This document shows positions 17,654 through 26,425 of a stretch of DNA of 64,000 nt, piece after piece. Each line of letters starts with the position of its first letter. The stretch's first letter is position 1. The notes beneath the pieces are model-generated. The model ran no database searches and was not told the origin of the DNA. It saw only the letters and a list, made by a program, of their open reading frames with translations. The position numbers were made by a program, and so were the translations under genes. Source of the DNA: Elizabethkingia meningoseptica_A (GTDB lineage Bacteria; Bacteroidota; Bacteroidia; Flavobacteriales; Weeksellaceae); the NCBI RefSeq assembly GCF_045762675.1, contig NZ_JBJDLK010000001.1, positions 186,001 to 250,000 on the forward strand, read 5' to 3'.

Positions 17654-17682
17654 CCTCATTAGCTTGTCTAATGAGGTTTTTT
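17654..17682 (+). terminator. Attenuator hairpin of the SAM-I riboswitch
   Basis: CCTCATTAG and CTAATGAGG form a perfect nine-base stem with the five-base loop CTTGT, followed by six T. It sits 19 bp before the receptor ATG. Antiterminator pairing by the aptamer's P1 3' strand would invade the loop and the inner stem, so it should form only when SAM is bound. Confidence 0.85.
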
Positions 17683-17701
17683 AATCAAAAAACAGTAAGA
17701 T

Positions 17702-20485
17702 ATGATAAAGAAAAACATTTTGACAGAGAAAAAATCAAAGGTGGTTGTTACAGCCTCTGTCCTTTTTTTTGTGGGGTTGGGGCAGGTATATGGCCAGGAA
17801 ACTAAAAAAGACAGTATAAAAGATAAAAGTATTGATGAAGTTGTTCTGGTAGGTACGCGTTCAGCGGGCAGATCCAAGGCAGACAGCCCTGTACCGGTAG
17901 ATGTGTTCAATCTTAAAGAAACATCTCTGGTGCTTCCCCAGACTAATATTAATCAGATTCTTAATTCTATTGCACCTTCTTTTACTTCTACGGTGCAAAC
18001 CAATGCCGACGGAACAGATCACCTGGATCCTGCGCAGTTAAGAGGCTTGGGACCGGATCAGGTATTGGTGCTTATTAACGGAAAAAGACGTCATACTTCT
18101 GCATTAATCAATGTAAATGGTTCTCCGGGAAGGGGAACAGTAGGAACTGACCTTAATGCGATTCCTTCGTTTGCGTTAAGCAGAATTGAAGTATTACGTG
18201 ATGGTGCTTCTGCACAATACGGTTCGGATGCTATTGCAGGTGTAATGAACCTTCAGTTAAAAAGAGATACAGGTAAACTTACCGGGCAGGTGAGCTACGG
18301 TGGTTACTTAACACCGGCCGCTAAAGATCACAGAGGTGACTGGGACGGAGATCAGATTCAGGTTGACCTGAACTACGGTGCTAAGGTTGGTAACAAAGGA
18401 GGATTTGTGAATGTTACTTTTTCTTCCCAATACAGAAACCCAACTTTCAGGGCAGGTGTGGAAAGCGGAAATATTTATAATGCTTATAATGCTATTGAAA
18501 AGAGAGCTGCCCAAGGTGGTGTAAACCTTTCTTCCTACTTTTCCAATATTGGTCAGATCAAAGGAACACCTGCGGAACAGCAGTTCGTAGGTTTGGTACA
18601 CCAATATGCACAGCAGGTGGGTTATTTTGATAATGCTTTTCAGCAGAAAATTCAGGGAGCGGGTACCATTTCTGCACTTCAGGGAATTTTAAATGCAGAT
18701 TACACCAATCAGGAGTTGGCTTACCGGGGACAGGACAGACGTGATTTTAACATGTGGGTAGGGCAGTCCAAGCTTAATAATAATCAGATTTTTGTTAATG
18801 CAGAAATACCTTTAAGTGACAGCTGGAAAGTATATACTTTCGGTGGATATGGCTACCGGTATGGTACTTCCGGAGGTTTTTACAGAAAGCCTAACCAGGC
18901 CAGAACCTTCACCGGACTTTATCCTGACGGTTACCTGCCTAAGATCAATACGGACATTCAGGATATATCATTATCTGCCGGGGTTAAAGGAACATGGGAC
19001 GGCTGGAGTGTTGATTTCAGTAATACGTTTGGACAGAATTCTTTCGACTATACAATTACCAATACAGGGAATACAAGTTTGAGATTTAACTCTCCGGGTA
19101 AATTTGATGCAGGTGGACTGAAGTTCCTTCAAAATACGATTAACCTCGATTTCAGTAAAAAATTTGATGTACTGGAGGGCTTAAACTTTGCTTTTGGAGG
19201 GGAACAGAGACATGAAAACTTCAAAATTAACGAAGGGGAACCGGCTTCATACCTTACTTATGATGTGAACGGTAATCCTGTAACAGACTATGTGAATCAG
19301 ACACGCCCGACAGACTTTTTCGGTAATGCATTACCGGGAGGCTCACAGGTGTTTGGCGGATACAGAAGTGTAAACGCTGTAAGCAAAGACCGTAATTCTT
19401 ACGCGGCATATGTAGACGCGGAAGTTAACTTTACAAAATGGCTATTGGTAGACGGCGCTGTTCGTTATGAAAACTATTCTGACTTTGGTAATACCGTGAA
19501 TTTTAAACTGGCATCCAGAGTAAAATTAAATAAAGATCTTAATCTTAGATTCGCAGGATCTACAGGATTCAGAGCACCATCTATTCACCAGATTTATTAT
19601 AATACAACATCCAGCTTATATGTTACCGTTCCCGGAAATCCGGTAGGAGAAATTCAGGAGGTAGGAACATTCAGCAACGATTCTGATATTGCAAGAGGTT
19701 TTGGAATTCCAAAGCTGAAACAGGAAACCTCCCAGTCGGTAAGTGCCGGATTTACGTATAAAATTCCAAGTCTGAACCTGAATATTACAGCGGATGGTTA
19801 CTGGATAAAAGTAAAAAACAGAATTGTGTTAACTGACTTGTTTTCGAAATTCAAAGGAGCGAACCTAACACCGGAGCAACAGGAGGTAAACAATACGATG
19901 AACGCTTTGGGCGTTGACGGCGCTCAGTTTTTTGCCAATGCTATTGATACGGAAACAAGAGGGGTGGATGTGGTGATCAGTCATACTTACAGAACCGGCG
20001 GATTCTCTTTAAAGAATGATTTTGCCGTTAACCTGAATAAAACAAAAAGAGTAGGCGATATTCATTCTTCAGATCTTTTGCATAATGCGGGACTGGATAA
20101 TGTTTACTTTTCTGAAAAATCCAGAGTATATCTTGAGGAATCTGTGCCAAGGGTAAAAGCGAGTCTTGCACACACGTTACAATTTGGAAAATTTGATGTG
20201 TACTTAAGAAATACCTACTATGGTAAAGTAAGTGGTGCTGACATTATTGTACAGCCGGATACACACCAGATTATGTCTGACCGGGTAATTACAGATTTAT
20301 CGGTAGCTTATGGCTTCAGTAAAAATGTGAGTTTAACCCTGGGCGCCAATAACTTATTTGATGTTTATCCTTCAAGAAACTTACCGGTATCATCTAACAA
20401 TGACCAGTTTGTGTATACAAGATCGACTTCGCAGTTTGGAATGAACGGACGGTATGTCTTTACCAGACTTAATTTTAATTTTTAA
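17702..20485 (+). CDS. TonB-dependent receptor under SAM riboswitch control
   Basis: This 927-residue outer-membrane receptor has a long signal peptide (cleaved near the GQVYGQ site), a TonB-box-like segment (IDEVVLVGTR, about 45-54), a plug domain (about 60-200, with LINGKRRHTS and IEVLRDGASAQYGSDAIAGV) and a 22-strand-type barrel ending in Phe (RLNFNF), as needed for barrel assembly. It imports a substrate in a TonB-driven step. The SAM-I riboswitch upstream implies a methionine-related ligand (methionine, methionine peptides or a precursor); this is inference. The gene is monocistronic, with a terminator directly after it. Confidence 0.92.
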   Translation: MIKKNILTEKKSKVVVTASVLFFVGLGQVYGQETKKDSIKDKSIDEVVLVGTRSAGRSKADSPVPVDVFNLKETSLVLPQTNINQILNSIAPSFTSTVQTNADGTDHLDPAQLRGLGPDQVLVLINGKRRHTSALINVNGSPGRGTVGTDLNAIPSFALSRIEVLRDGASAQYGSDAIAGVMNLQLKRDTGKLTGQVSYGGYLTPAAKDHRGDWDGDQIQVDLNYGAKVGNKGGFVNVTFSSQYRNPTFRAGVESGNIYNAYNAIEKRAAQGGVNLSSYFSNIGQIKGTPAEQQFVGLVHQYAQQVGYFDNAFQQKIQGAGTISALQGILNADYTNQELAYRGQDRRDFNMWVGQSKLNNNQIFVNAEIPLSDSWKVYTFGGYGYRYGTSGGFYRKPNQARTFTGLYPDGYLPKINTDIQDISLSAGVKGTWDGWSVDFSNTFGQNSFDYTITNTGNTSLRFNSPGKFDAGGLKFLQNTINLDFSKKFDVLEGLNFAFGGEQRHENFKINEGEPASYLTYDVNGNPVTDYVNQTRPTDFFGNALPGGSQVFGGYRSVNAVSKDRNSYAAYVDAEVNFTKWLLVDGAVRYENYSDFGNTVNFKLASRVKLNKDLNLRFAGSTGFRAPSIHQIYYNTTSSLYVTVPGNPVGEIQEVGTFSNDSDIARGFGIPKLKQETSQSVSAGFTYKIPSLNLNITADGYWIKVKNRIVLTDLFSKFKGANLTPEQQEVNNTMNALGVDGAQFFANAIDTETRGVDVVISHTYRTGGFSLKNDFAVNLNKTKRVGDIHSSDLLHNAGLDNVYFSEKSRVYLEESVPRVKASLAHTLQFGKFDVYLRNTYYGKVSGADIIVQPDTHQIMSDRVITDLSVAYGFSKNVSLTLGANNLFDVYPSRNLPVSSNNDQFVYTRSTSQFGMNGRYVFTRLNFNF

Positions 20486-20492
20486 TTGATAT

Positions 20493-20523
20493 AAGAAACG
20501 CCCCTGATTCAGGGGCGTTTCTT
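20493..20523. terminator. Bidirectional terminator overlapping a stop codon
   Basis: AAGAAACGCCCCTGA and its near-perfect complement form a GC-rich hairpin between the receptor gene and the convergent minus-strand gene. The TGA stop of the minus-strand gene (20511-20509) lies inside the stem. Confidence 0.85.
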
Positions 20524-21045
20524 ATTTGTAATTTTCTGAGATATAATTCTAACAATCTCTTTTTTATCATTGATATTTAACCGGTGAACACCCAGTAATA
20601 ATTCTTGCTTTCCTTTTACTTCTATCATCAGCACATTTTTATAGGGAGATGAATCAGTGATATAGATTCTGTCGAGTTCTTTGTAATAAACAGACTTTAG
20701 CGGATTTATAAAAAGGAATATATCATAGCGCGATTTTACAGCCTCTCTGTATTTCATGATCCGTGCATCAATTTCAAAGAGAGTAAGCTGGCTTTGTTTT
20801 TTTACAATATAAATTCCGTATCCTATAAAGGCAGCCCTTAATAACAACATAAGAGTGGAGCCAACTATTGTACTGAAATCATCGAAGTTTATGAACAAAC
20901 GTTTGAAAATGACCGGTAATGTTAAATCTTTAAAATCATCAAAAATAAAATCAATGGCGATAAGAAAAAGCCCTATGATAATAAAAATACTTCCGGTTAG
21001 AAATGCACTGCTTTTTGGTAAATAGTATTTTTTGATTTCGGTCAT
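20509..21045 (-). CDS. Two-helix membrane protein with PH-like C-terminus, paralogue B
   Basis: This 178-residue protein has two membrane helices (about 15-33 and 62-82) and a soluble C-terminal half with the pattern xxYYKELDRIYIT...VLMIEVKGKQELLLGV, resembling the STM3941/YdbT-like bacterial PH-domain membrane proteins. The function is unknown. It has the same layout as the next upstream gene, and both have a PYSEI/YYKEL strand followed by a lysine-rich end, so they look like a tandem duplication. The stop codon lies in the shared terminator hairpin. Confidence 0.72.
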   Translation of the reverse strand: MTEIKKYYLPKSSAFLTGSIFIIIGLFLIAIDFIFDDFKDLTLPVIFKRLFINFDDFSTIVGSTLMLLLRAAFIGYGIYIVKKQSQLTLFEIDARIMKYREAVKSRYDIFLFINPLKSVYYKELDRIYITDSSPYKNVLMIEVKGKQELLLGVHRLNINDKKEIVRIISQKITNKKRP

Positions 21046-21068
21046 GATTAATTAAATGTTCTTTTGTC

Positions 21069-21581
21069 TCAGCTTTTTATATGCTGCCTGGCAATGGAGA
21101 TAATTTCTTCTTTTTCTGTATTAGAAAGAACATCCAGCGTAATGAGTTTCTTTGTCTGGTCTTTTGTTTTCAGAACAATACCTTTACCGCGGAAAAAGCT
21201 CTTTTCTATATAGATTTCCTTTATTTCTGAATAAGGAACAAATATAAGTGGATTATGATCAAAAGCCAATCGTTCATATTTGTTGCTTCCTGTTATCTCT
21301 TTAAAGTATAATCCTTTATTGTCAATTTTTGCTCTGATTACTTTTCCGCTGTATTTCAGAGAATACACACCAAAAATTATAAACCCGACTTTAAATATTA
21401 ATATCAGCAGAGAAGATAAAAAATGGAAAATACCGGAGAAGTCTAATACCATAAGGTTAAAATTTCTCCAGAAACCGGCATTAATATCGAAGCCAATAAA
21501 GAATAGGGAAATGCCTACTATCATTAGAATAATACCTATTGCTTTTGATCGAAGCCCGGATAAATAATACTCTTTTTGCAT
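21069..21581 (-). CDS. Two-helix membrane protein with PH-like C-terminus, paralogue A
   Basis: Starting at the ATG at 21581 (MQKEYYLSG), the 170-residue protein has two membrane segments (about 12-28 and 48-72) and a C-terminal soluble domain with FVPYSEIKEIYIEKSFF and a Leu-rich final helix. The frame is open to 21629, but that would overlap the DUF2071 gene, so the later ATG is chosen; it leaves a 10-bp gap. It is a paralogue of the downstream gene. Family and role are unknown; it may be part of a DUF2071-led operon. Confidence 0.72.
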   Translation of the reverse strand: MQKEYYLSGLRSKAIGIILMIVGISLFFIGFDINAGFWRNFNLMVLDFSGIFHFLSSLLILIFKVGFIIFGVYSLKYSGKVIRAKIDNKGLYFKEITGSNKYERLAFDHNPLIFVPYSEIKEIYIEKSFFRGKGIVLKTKDQTKKLITLDVLSNTEKEEIISIARQHIKS

Positions 21582-21591
21582 AAGATATATA

Positions 21592-22305
21592 TTATAATTT
21601 TTCTGCTTTCCACGAAAGCACTTCCACACCGGGTGAATAATGGTAATTTAGCATGTTTTCACCAGTGAGTTCAATAGGACCAAATTTGTAATGTAAAGAA
21701 ATAGCGGAATCCTTTACCGAATAAAGCGGCCATTCTTTATGGTGTATTTCATATCTTAAAAGTTCGTTGTTTCTAAGTAAATAAAGACAGTATCGTTCTG
21801 TCAGCCAGAGATCAAATGCACTTTTGTTTTTAATTTTTTCACCCGTTTTAAATGCTGATGTTAAAGAAAAATTCTTTCTGCTGTTTTTATTGGTATAATG
21901 GTTTTCGCTTCTTTTAATTTCAGATTTTTCATAAGGTAAACCGGATAAAGTTCTGGCTACAAAAGCTGAAAGCTGTTTTTCTGCTTCTATATTCAGGAAA
22001 TAAACACCCTGTTTGTCATTATTGTTAATATAGGTGCGTACATTTATTTCATAAAAGTCAGATATAAATGATACCGAAGGAAGATTTCGGGGACGTATTT
22101 TTTCCATTTTAAAAGCCACAACAGAAATATAATATTTTCCTTTAAACTGATCTATATTCAGCTGATCAGGAACAAGGTTCCGGAGCATTTCATAATTAAC
22201 TTCGAAATGTATAAATAAGGCATCATTCCATTCCTGATAATATTGCCACTTTCCATAAGGTAGTTTCCACGGGCGGTGTTTTGTTTCGGAAAGAATATGC
22301 TGCAT
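21592..22305 (-). CDS. DUF2071 (YqjF-like) family protein
   Basis: The 237-residue soluble protein matches the DUF2071/YqjF family: an N-terminal LPYGKWQYYQEWNDALFIHFEV segment, VPDQLNIDQFKGKYYISVVAFKM, a central NVRTYINN strand and a final HYSPGVEVLSWKAEKL. The family has an acetoacetate-decarboxylase-like fold; no activity is established. It is first in a three-gene minus-strand run with the two membrane proteins below it. Confidence 0.85.
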   Translation of the reverse strand: MQHILSETKHRPWKLPYGKWQYYQEWNDALFIHFEVNYEMLRNLVPDQLNIDQFKGKYYISVVAFKMEKIRPRNLPSVSFISDFYEINVRTYINNNDKQGVYFLNIEAEKQLSAFVARTLSGLPYEKSEIKRSENHYTNKNSRKNFSLTSAFKTGEKIKNKSAFDLWLTERYCLYLLRNNELLRYEIHHKEWPLYSVKDSAISLHYKFGPIELTGENMLNYHYSPGVEVLSWKAEKL

Positions 22306-22470
22306 TTTTATTTTAAATATTAACGATTAGAAATAATAAATATAAGGACAAAATTTTTTATGAGGGAATTCTGGGAAATTTTAATACAGCATTAAAGCTA
22401 TCTCTTCGTCAAAAGAATAAAGAGATGTTATATTTTCTAATGAAAATTCATTTAGATTTATTAGAAAAAG

Positions 22471-22500
22471 AAAACCGCATCCATACGGATGCGGTTTTTA
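22471..22500 (-). terminator. Terminator after cca
   Basis: AAAACCGCATCC and GGATGCGGTTTT pair around the four-base loop ATAC. On the minus strand it lies about 95 bp after the cca stop and is followed by T-rich sequence. Confidence 0.75.
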
Positions 22501-22532
22501 TGTATATGTTTCAGAATAGTATCAGCATTCGG

Positions 22533-22582
22533 TCAACTGTAAACTGTAAACTGTAAACTGTACACTGTCAACTGTCAACTGA
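22533..22582. repeat. Degenerate AACTGT tandem repeat
   Basis: A 7-8 base unit (AACTGTA or AACTGTC) is repeated about six times between the terminator and the end of cca. Related but more decayed copies lie at 28305-28340 and, as the reverse complement, at 56674-56688. It is a small intergenic repeat family, not a CRISPR: there are no unique spacers. Confidence 0.7.
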
Positions 22583-22592
22583 AAATTGAGTA

Positions 22593-24008
22593 CTACTTCA
22601 AACCTATTAATGCAGCCTGTTCGATAACAAAACTTCTGGCAGCTTCTTTTTCATTTGGAATATCTCCTTCCAGAATAGCCTCTTTTACTTTTTCTTTCAG
22701 AATACCGATTTCCCGACCTGGTTTTAAATTGAACATATCCATAATTTCTTCCCCCGAAATAGGCGGCTGGAAATTACGTACATGATCTTTTTCTTCAACT
22801 TCTTTAATTTTCTTTTCTACATAATCAAAGTTCTTTTTGAAGCGTTGCTGCTTTCCGGGATTCTTCGTGGTGATATCCGCCTTACATAAGGTAAAAAGAT
22901 CTTCCAGATCCTGTCCGGCATCAAAAAGAAGTCTTCTTAAAGCACTGTCTGATGTGTCATCTGTGATTAAAGCAATAGGACGGGAAGATAGTTTTACCAT
23001 CTTCTGTACATATTTCATTTCGCTCCCCAAAGGAAGTTTTAATCTCTGAAATAAAGTTTTAACCATTTTAGAACCTAAAAACTCATGACCATGAAAAGAC
23101 CATCCCTGTTCAGGAGTGAATTTCTTGGTGGGTGCCTTTCCTACGTCGTGTAGCAGTGCAGCCCAGCGTAGCCATAAATTATCGGTATTTTTAGAAATAT
23201 TGTCCACAACTTCCAGTGTGTGGTAGAAGTTGTCTTTGTGCGTCATTCCTTCTTTTTCTTCAATACCTTTCAGTGCCGTTATTTCAGGAAGTATAATATC
23301 GAATAGTCCTGTTTTTTCTAAAAGTCCCAATCCTATTGAAGGCTGTTCGGAAAGCATTATTTTATTGAATTCCGTCATAATACGCTCCATGGAAACAATT
23401 TCTATACGTTTAGCTTCCTGTTTAATGGCCTGCAATGAATTTTTCTCTATGGTAAATTTTAGGGTTGAAGCAAAACGGATGGCACGCATCATACGAAGCG
23501 GGTCATCGGAATAAGTTTGTACCGGTTCAAGGGGAGTCCGGAGAATCTTATCACTAAGGTCCTGCATTCCGTTGAAAGGATCAATTAACTCGCCGAAATT
23601 TTCTTTGTTCAGGGAAATAGCCATAGCATTAATTGTAAAATCACGGCGTTTCTGATCGTCTTCCAGTGTTCCTGTTTCTACTTCCGGATTCCGGCTGCTC
23701 TCTGTATAGCTTTCCTTACGGGCGCCTACAAATTCCAGATCCAGATTCTCATGTTTTATCATGGCCGTGCCATAGGTTTTGAAAACAGAAACTTTAGGAT
23801 TTGGCGTAATATTTTTTGCAACAGTTTCTGCAAGCTTAATACCACTGCTTTCTGTAACAAAATCAATATCGGTAGGTACTTTTCGCTTCATCAGCAAATC
23901 GCGGACATAACCGCCTACAATATAGGCAGATTGTTCGTTTTGTTCCGCAGCCTCAGAAACAAGTTTGAATATTTTTAAGTGTTTATTTTGGTTAAGATTG
24001 ATCTTCAA
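22593..24008 (-). CDS. cca: CCA tRNA nucleotidyltransferase with HD domain
   Basis: This 471-residue protein adds or repairs the CCA end of tRNAs. It has the class II nucleotidyltransferase head with YIVGGYVRDLLM and the metal-binding pair in TDIDFV (about 29-52), the RRDFTINAMA motif near 137, the DDPLRMMRAIRF motif near 167, and a C-terminal HD phosphohydrolase region (LLHDVGK). The length fits the CCA/polyA-polymerase-with-HD type common in Bacteroidetes. It follows tsaC by 14 bp, so the two tRNA-maturation genes probably form one operon. Confidence 0.93.
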   Translation of the reverse strand: MKINLNQNKHLKIFKLVSEAAEQNEQSAYIVGGYVRDLLMKRKVPTDIDFVTESSGIKLAETVAKNITPNPKVSVFKTYGTAMIKHENLDLEFVGARKESYTESSRNPEVETGTLEDDQKRRDFTINAMAISLNKENFGELIDPFNGMQDLSDKILRTPLEPVQTYSDDPLRMMRAIRFASTLKFTIEKNSLQAIKQEAKRIEIVSMERIMTEFNKIMLSEQPSIGLGLLEKTGLFDIILPEITALKGIEEKEGMTHKDNFYHTLEVVDNISKNTDNLWLRWAALLHDVGKAPTKKFTPEQGWSFHGHEFLGSKMVKTLFQRLKLPLGSEMKYVQKMVKLSSRPIALITDDTSDSALRRLLFDAGQDLEDLFTLCKADITTKNPGKQQRFKKNFDYVEKKIKEVEEKDHVRNFQPPISGEEIMDMFNLKPGREIGILKEKVKEAILEGDIPNEKEAARSFVIEQAALIGLK

Positions 24009-24022
24009 AATATATCTTTTCG

Positions 24023-24571
24023 TTATTCTCTAATGATTTTTATTTTATTATCCTGTCCGATTTTAATAACAGATGAACCGGAAAATTCGGATACGACATC
24101 ATGAAAATCTTCAACAACATAATCTGCCTTGTTTAGTATTTCTTTGTCTATATCTGAGAACTTAAGCGGGCTCTTTTGGCCGCTTAGATTTGCTGATGTA
24201 GATACTAAAGGTTTATTCAGCTTAGAGATCAGTTTTTTACAAAAATCGTTTTTAACCAAACGAATGCCTATACTACCATCTTCAGCAAGGAGTTCTTTTG
24301 GAAGTCCTTTGGGATTATCGTAGATAAAAGTGATTGGTTTTTCACTAAGATCCATCATTTCCCAGGCCAGTTCAGGTACTTCTACCAGATCCTGAAGACG
24401 ACGCTCATTTTCCACAAGGATAATCATGGACTTGTTGGCATCGCGGTGCTTAATATCATAGATCTTTTTGATCGCATCAATATTCGTAGCATCACAACCA
24501 ATACCCCATATGGTATCAGTAGGGTAAACAATAGTGCCACCGGATTTTAATATGTCTATTATTTTTTCCAT
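24023..24571 (-). CDS. tsaC: L-threonylcarbamoyladenylate synthase (YrdC/Sua5 family)
   Basis: This 182-residue cytoplasmic enzyme makes threonylcarbamoyl-AMP from threonine, bicarbonate and ATP for the t6A modification of ANN-decoding tRNAs. It shows GTIVYPTDTIWGIGCDA, the KHRDANKSM motif that binds nucleotide, IGIRLV and STSANLSG, all standard for the YrdC domain. It lacks the extra C-terminal Sua5 domain, so it is the short type. It begins the tsaC-cca operon. Confidence 0.93.
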   Translation of the reverse strand: MEKIIDILKSGGTIVYPTDTIWGIGCDATNIDAIKKIYDIKHRDANKSMIILVENERRLQDLVEVPELAWEMMDLSEKPITFIYDNPKGLPKELLAEDGSIGIRLVKNDFCKKLISKLNKPLVSTSANLSGQKSPLKFSDIDKEILNKADYVVEDFHDVVSEFSGSSVIKIGQDNKIKIIRE

Positions 24572-24592
24572 TTACTATTTTAATAAAAGGTT

Positions 24593-24675
24593 GTCTTAAA
24601 AACTAAGGGTATTTTGTTTGTCATCCTGAGTTTGTCGAAGGTTTCGACGATGCTCACTATAATACCTTTTAAGAC
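24593..24675 (-). terminator. Long interrupted hairpin containing a TCATCCTGAG repeat
   Basis: Outer arms GTCTTAAAA (24593-24601) and TTTTAAGAC (24667-24675), with GGTATT/AATACC inside, fold into a long stem after the PLP enzyme gene. The apex holds GTCATCCTGAG and a small palindrome, GTCGAA-GGT-TTCGAC (24634-24648). The TCATCCTGAG word is one I associate with dispersed intergenic repeats of Bacteroidetes, so this may be a small mobile repeat reused as a terminator. Confidence 0.6.
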
Positions 24676-24691
24676 AGCTTTATTGTAAAAT

Positions 24692-25840
24692 TTATTTTGC
24701 AGCCAGTGCCTGCGCTACATCCTGTAGTAAATCTTCAGCATCTTCGATTCCTACACTTAAACGAACTAAATCATCTGTAATTCCGAGTTCAGCACGTTTT
24801 TCAGCCGGAATAGATGCGTGTGTCATCATTGCAGGGTGATTTGCTAAAGATTCAACACCGCCAAGAGATTCTGCAAGGGTAAATACCCGAAGATTTTCAA
24901 GGAATTTTACAGCATCTTCTTTTTTACCTGATTTGAAAGTAAACGACACCATACCGCCGAAATCTTTCATTTGTCTTTTAGCTAACTCAAACTGAGGATG
25001 GCTTTCTAATCCGGGGAAGAATACCTGCTCTACGTCCGGATGTTTTTCAAGGAACTGAGCGATTTTGATACCGTTTTCAGAATGTCTCTGCATTCTCAGC
25101 GCCAGAGTTTTAATCCCTCTTAATACCAGATAGGAATCATGCGGGCCTAATATGCCGCCTGATGCAAACTGAATAAAATGCAGCTTTTCACCAAGTTCTT
25201 CTGTTTTTGCAACCAAAGCTCCTGCGACTACGTCTGAGTGACCGCCTAAGTATTTTGTTGCAGAATGCATTACGATATCAGCACCAAGATCCAATGGCTG
25301 CTGAAGATAAGGGGATGCAAACGTATTATCTACAGCCAGAAGAATATCTTTTCCTTTGATAATATCGGCAACAGCTTTAATGTCTACAAGCTTCATTAAA
25401 GGGTTTGTAGGGGTTTCTAACCAGATTAATCTGGTTTTGTCCGTAAGCAGTGCGGAAATCTTGGAAACATCGTCAAAGTTTACGAAAGTAAACTTCAGCT
25501 GGTATTTTTCAAAAAGACGCGTAAACATTCTGTACGTACCTCCGTAAAGGTCATCTACTGCGATTACTTCATCTCCCGGATTTAATAATTTAAGCACACA
25601 GTCAATAGCGGCAAGTCCGGATCCGAAGGCTAATCCTCTTGCTCCGTTTTCTATGCTTGCCAGAGAATCTTCCAATGCCTGACGTGTAGGGTTTGCCCCG
25701 CGTGAATATTCATAACCGGCACGTAATTGTCCCGGACTTTTTTGTGCAAAAGTTGAAGTAAGGAATACCGGTACATTTACAGAACCTGTATGAGGCTCGG
25801 CATGTTGGTTTCCGTGAATTACTTTAGTATTGAATTTCAT
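24692..25840 (-). CDS. Cys/Met metabolism PLP enzyme (cystathionine gamma-synthase or lyase type)
   Basis: This 382-residue cytosolic PLP enzyme of the Cys/Met metabolism family has the phosphate-binding YSRGANPTRQALE (about 45-57), the PLP-stacking AFGSGLAAI region, Asp171 in VDNTFASPYLQ, the Schiff-base Lys196 in HSATKYLGGHSDV and the late SLGGVESL motif. It should act in trans-sulfuration, as cystathionine gamma-synthase or gamma-lyase; sequence alone does not decide. It lies 13 bp after a lipoprotein gene and ends at a long hairpin. No S-box precedes it, unlike the receptor at 17702. Confidence 0.88.
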   Translation of the reverse strand: MKFNTKVIHGNQHAEPHTGSVNVPVFLTSTFAQKSPGQLRAGYEYSRGANPTRQALEDSLASIENGARGLAFGSGLAAIDCVLKLLNPGDEVIAVDDLYGGTYRMFTRLFEKYQLKFTFVNFDDVSKISALLTDKTRLIWLETPTNPLMKLVDIKAVADIIKGKDILLAVDNTFASPYLQQPLDLGADIVMHSATKYLGGHSDVVAGALVAKTEELGEKLHFIQFASGGILGPHDSYLVLRGIKTLALRMQRHSENGIKIAQFLEKHPDVEQVFFPGLESHPQFELAKRQMKDFGGMVSFTFKSGKKEDAVKFLENLRVFTLAESLGGVESLANHPAMMTHASIPAEKRAELGITDDLVRLSVGIEDAEDLLQDVAQALAAK

Positions 25841-25853
25841 TTTTTTATTGTAT

Positions 25854-26399
25854 TTACAGACCTGCGGTAAAGTAGTCTTTTACTACTGTACTCTGGTCAG
25901 AATTTCTGATAATTGTTATTTTCCCTTCAAAAGCATAGGTTACCACTTCTATTTCCTGTGGAAGCTTTTCAGGTGTTTTGGACGTGAAAGAAAGTTTGTA
26001 ATCACTATTTTCATACTTGTCTTTTCCGGTTTCTTTCAGCGCAACAATCTTACCATCTGCTTTTATAAAAGCTTTTTTCAGAGAAAAATCAATATAAACA
26101 ATGTTTAAAGGATTTCCATCCATAAAGGCTTTCATACTTGGAACTAACTCCATAACAGATTCTCCTTCCATGTCATGTGGATGAAGACTCCCTTTTAGCA
26201 TGTCTGCCGGAATTTCATCAGGCTTAAAGTTTTCTATACTCAATGGTGAAGCTGATGTTTCAGCGGTTTTTACCGCCTGTACAGTATCTTTTTTTGTTGT
26301 GATACTATCCTTATTGCTTATGTTTTGTTGTTCTGCTTTTTTCTGGCAGGAAAACAAAAGTACAGCGCTGAACGCCCAAAATAGTTTTTTCATAATCAT
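25854..26399 (-). CDS. Predicted lipoprotein, unknown function
   Basis: The 181-residue protein starts MIMKKLF (ATG at 26399 or 26393), has a lipobox VLLFSC and a low-complexity Lys/Thr/Ser-rich linker, then a small beta-rich domain ending in VVKDYFTAGL. The run after the Cys (QKKAEQQ) is basic, not acidic, so no surface-export signal is seen and it is probably periplasm-facing. It sits between gldC and the PLP enzyme in a close minus-strand run. It is too short for GldB, the usual gldC partner. I do not recognise the family. Confidence 0.72.
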   Translation of the reverse strand: MIMKKLFWAFSAVLLFSCQKKAEQQNISNKDSITTKKDTVQAVKTAETSASPLSIENFKPDEIPADMLKGSLHPHDMEGESVMELVPSMKAFMDGNPLNIVYIDFSLKKAFIKADGKIVALKETGKDKYENSDYKLSFTSKTPEKLPQEIEVVTYAFEGKITIIRNSDQSTVVKDYFTAGL

Positions 26400-26425
26400 T
26401 TAATAATATGGTGTGGTGGATGTTG

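Noticed and set aside
22533..22582. Possible CRISPR array
   Set aside because: The unit is only 7-8 bases, repeated directly with no spacers, and no cas genes are present.
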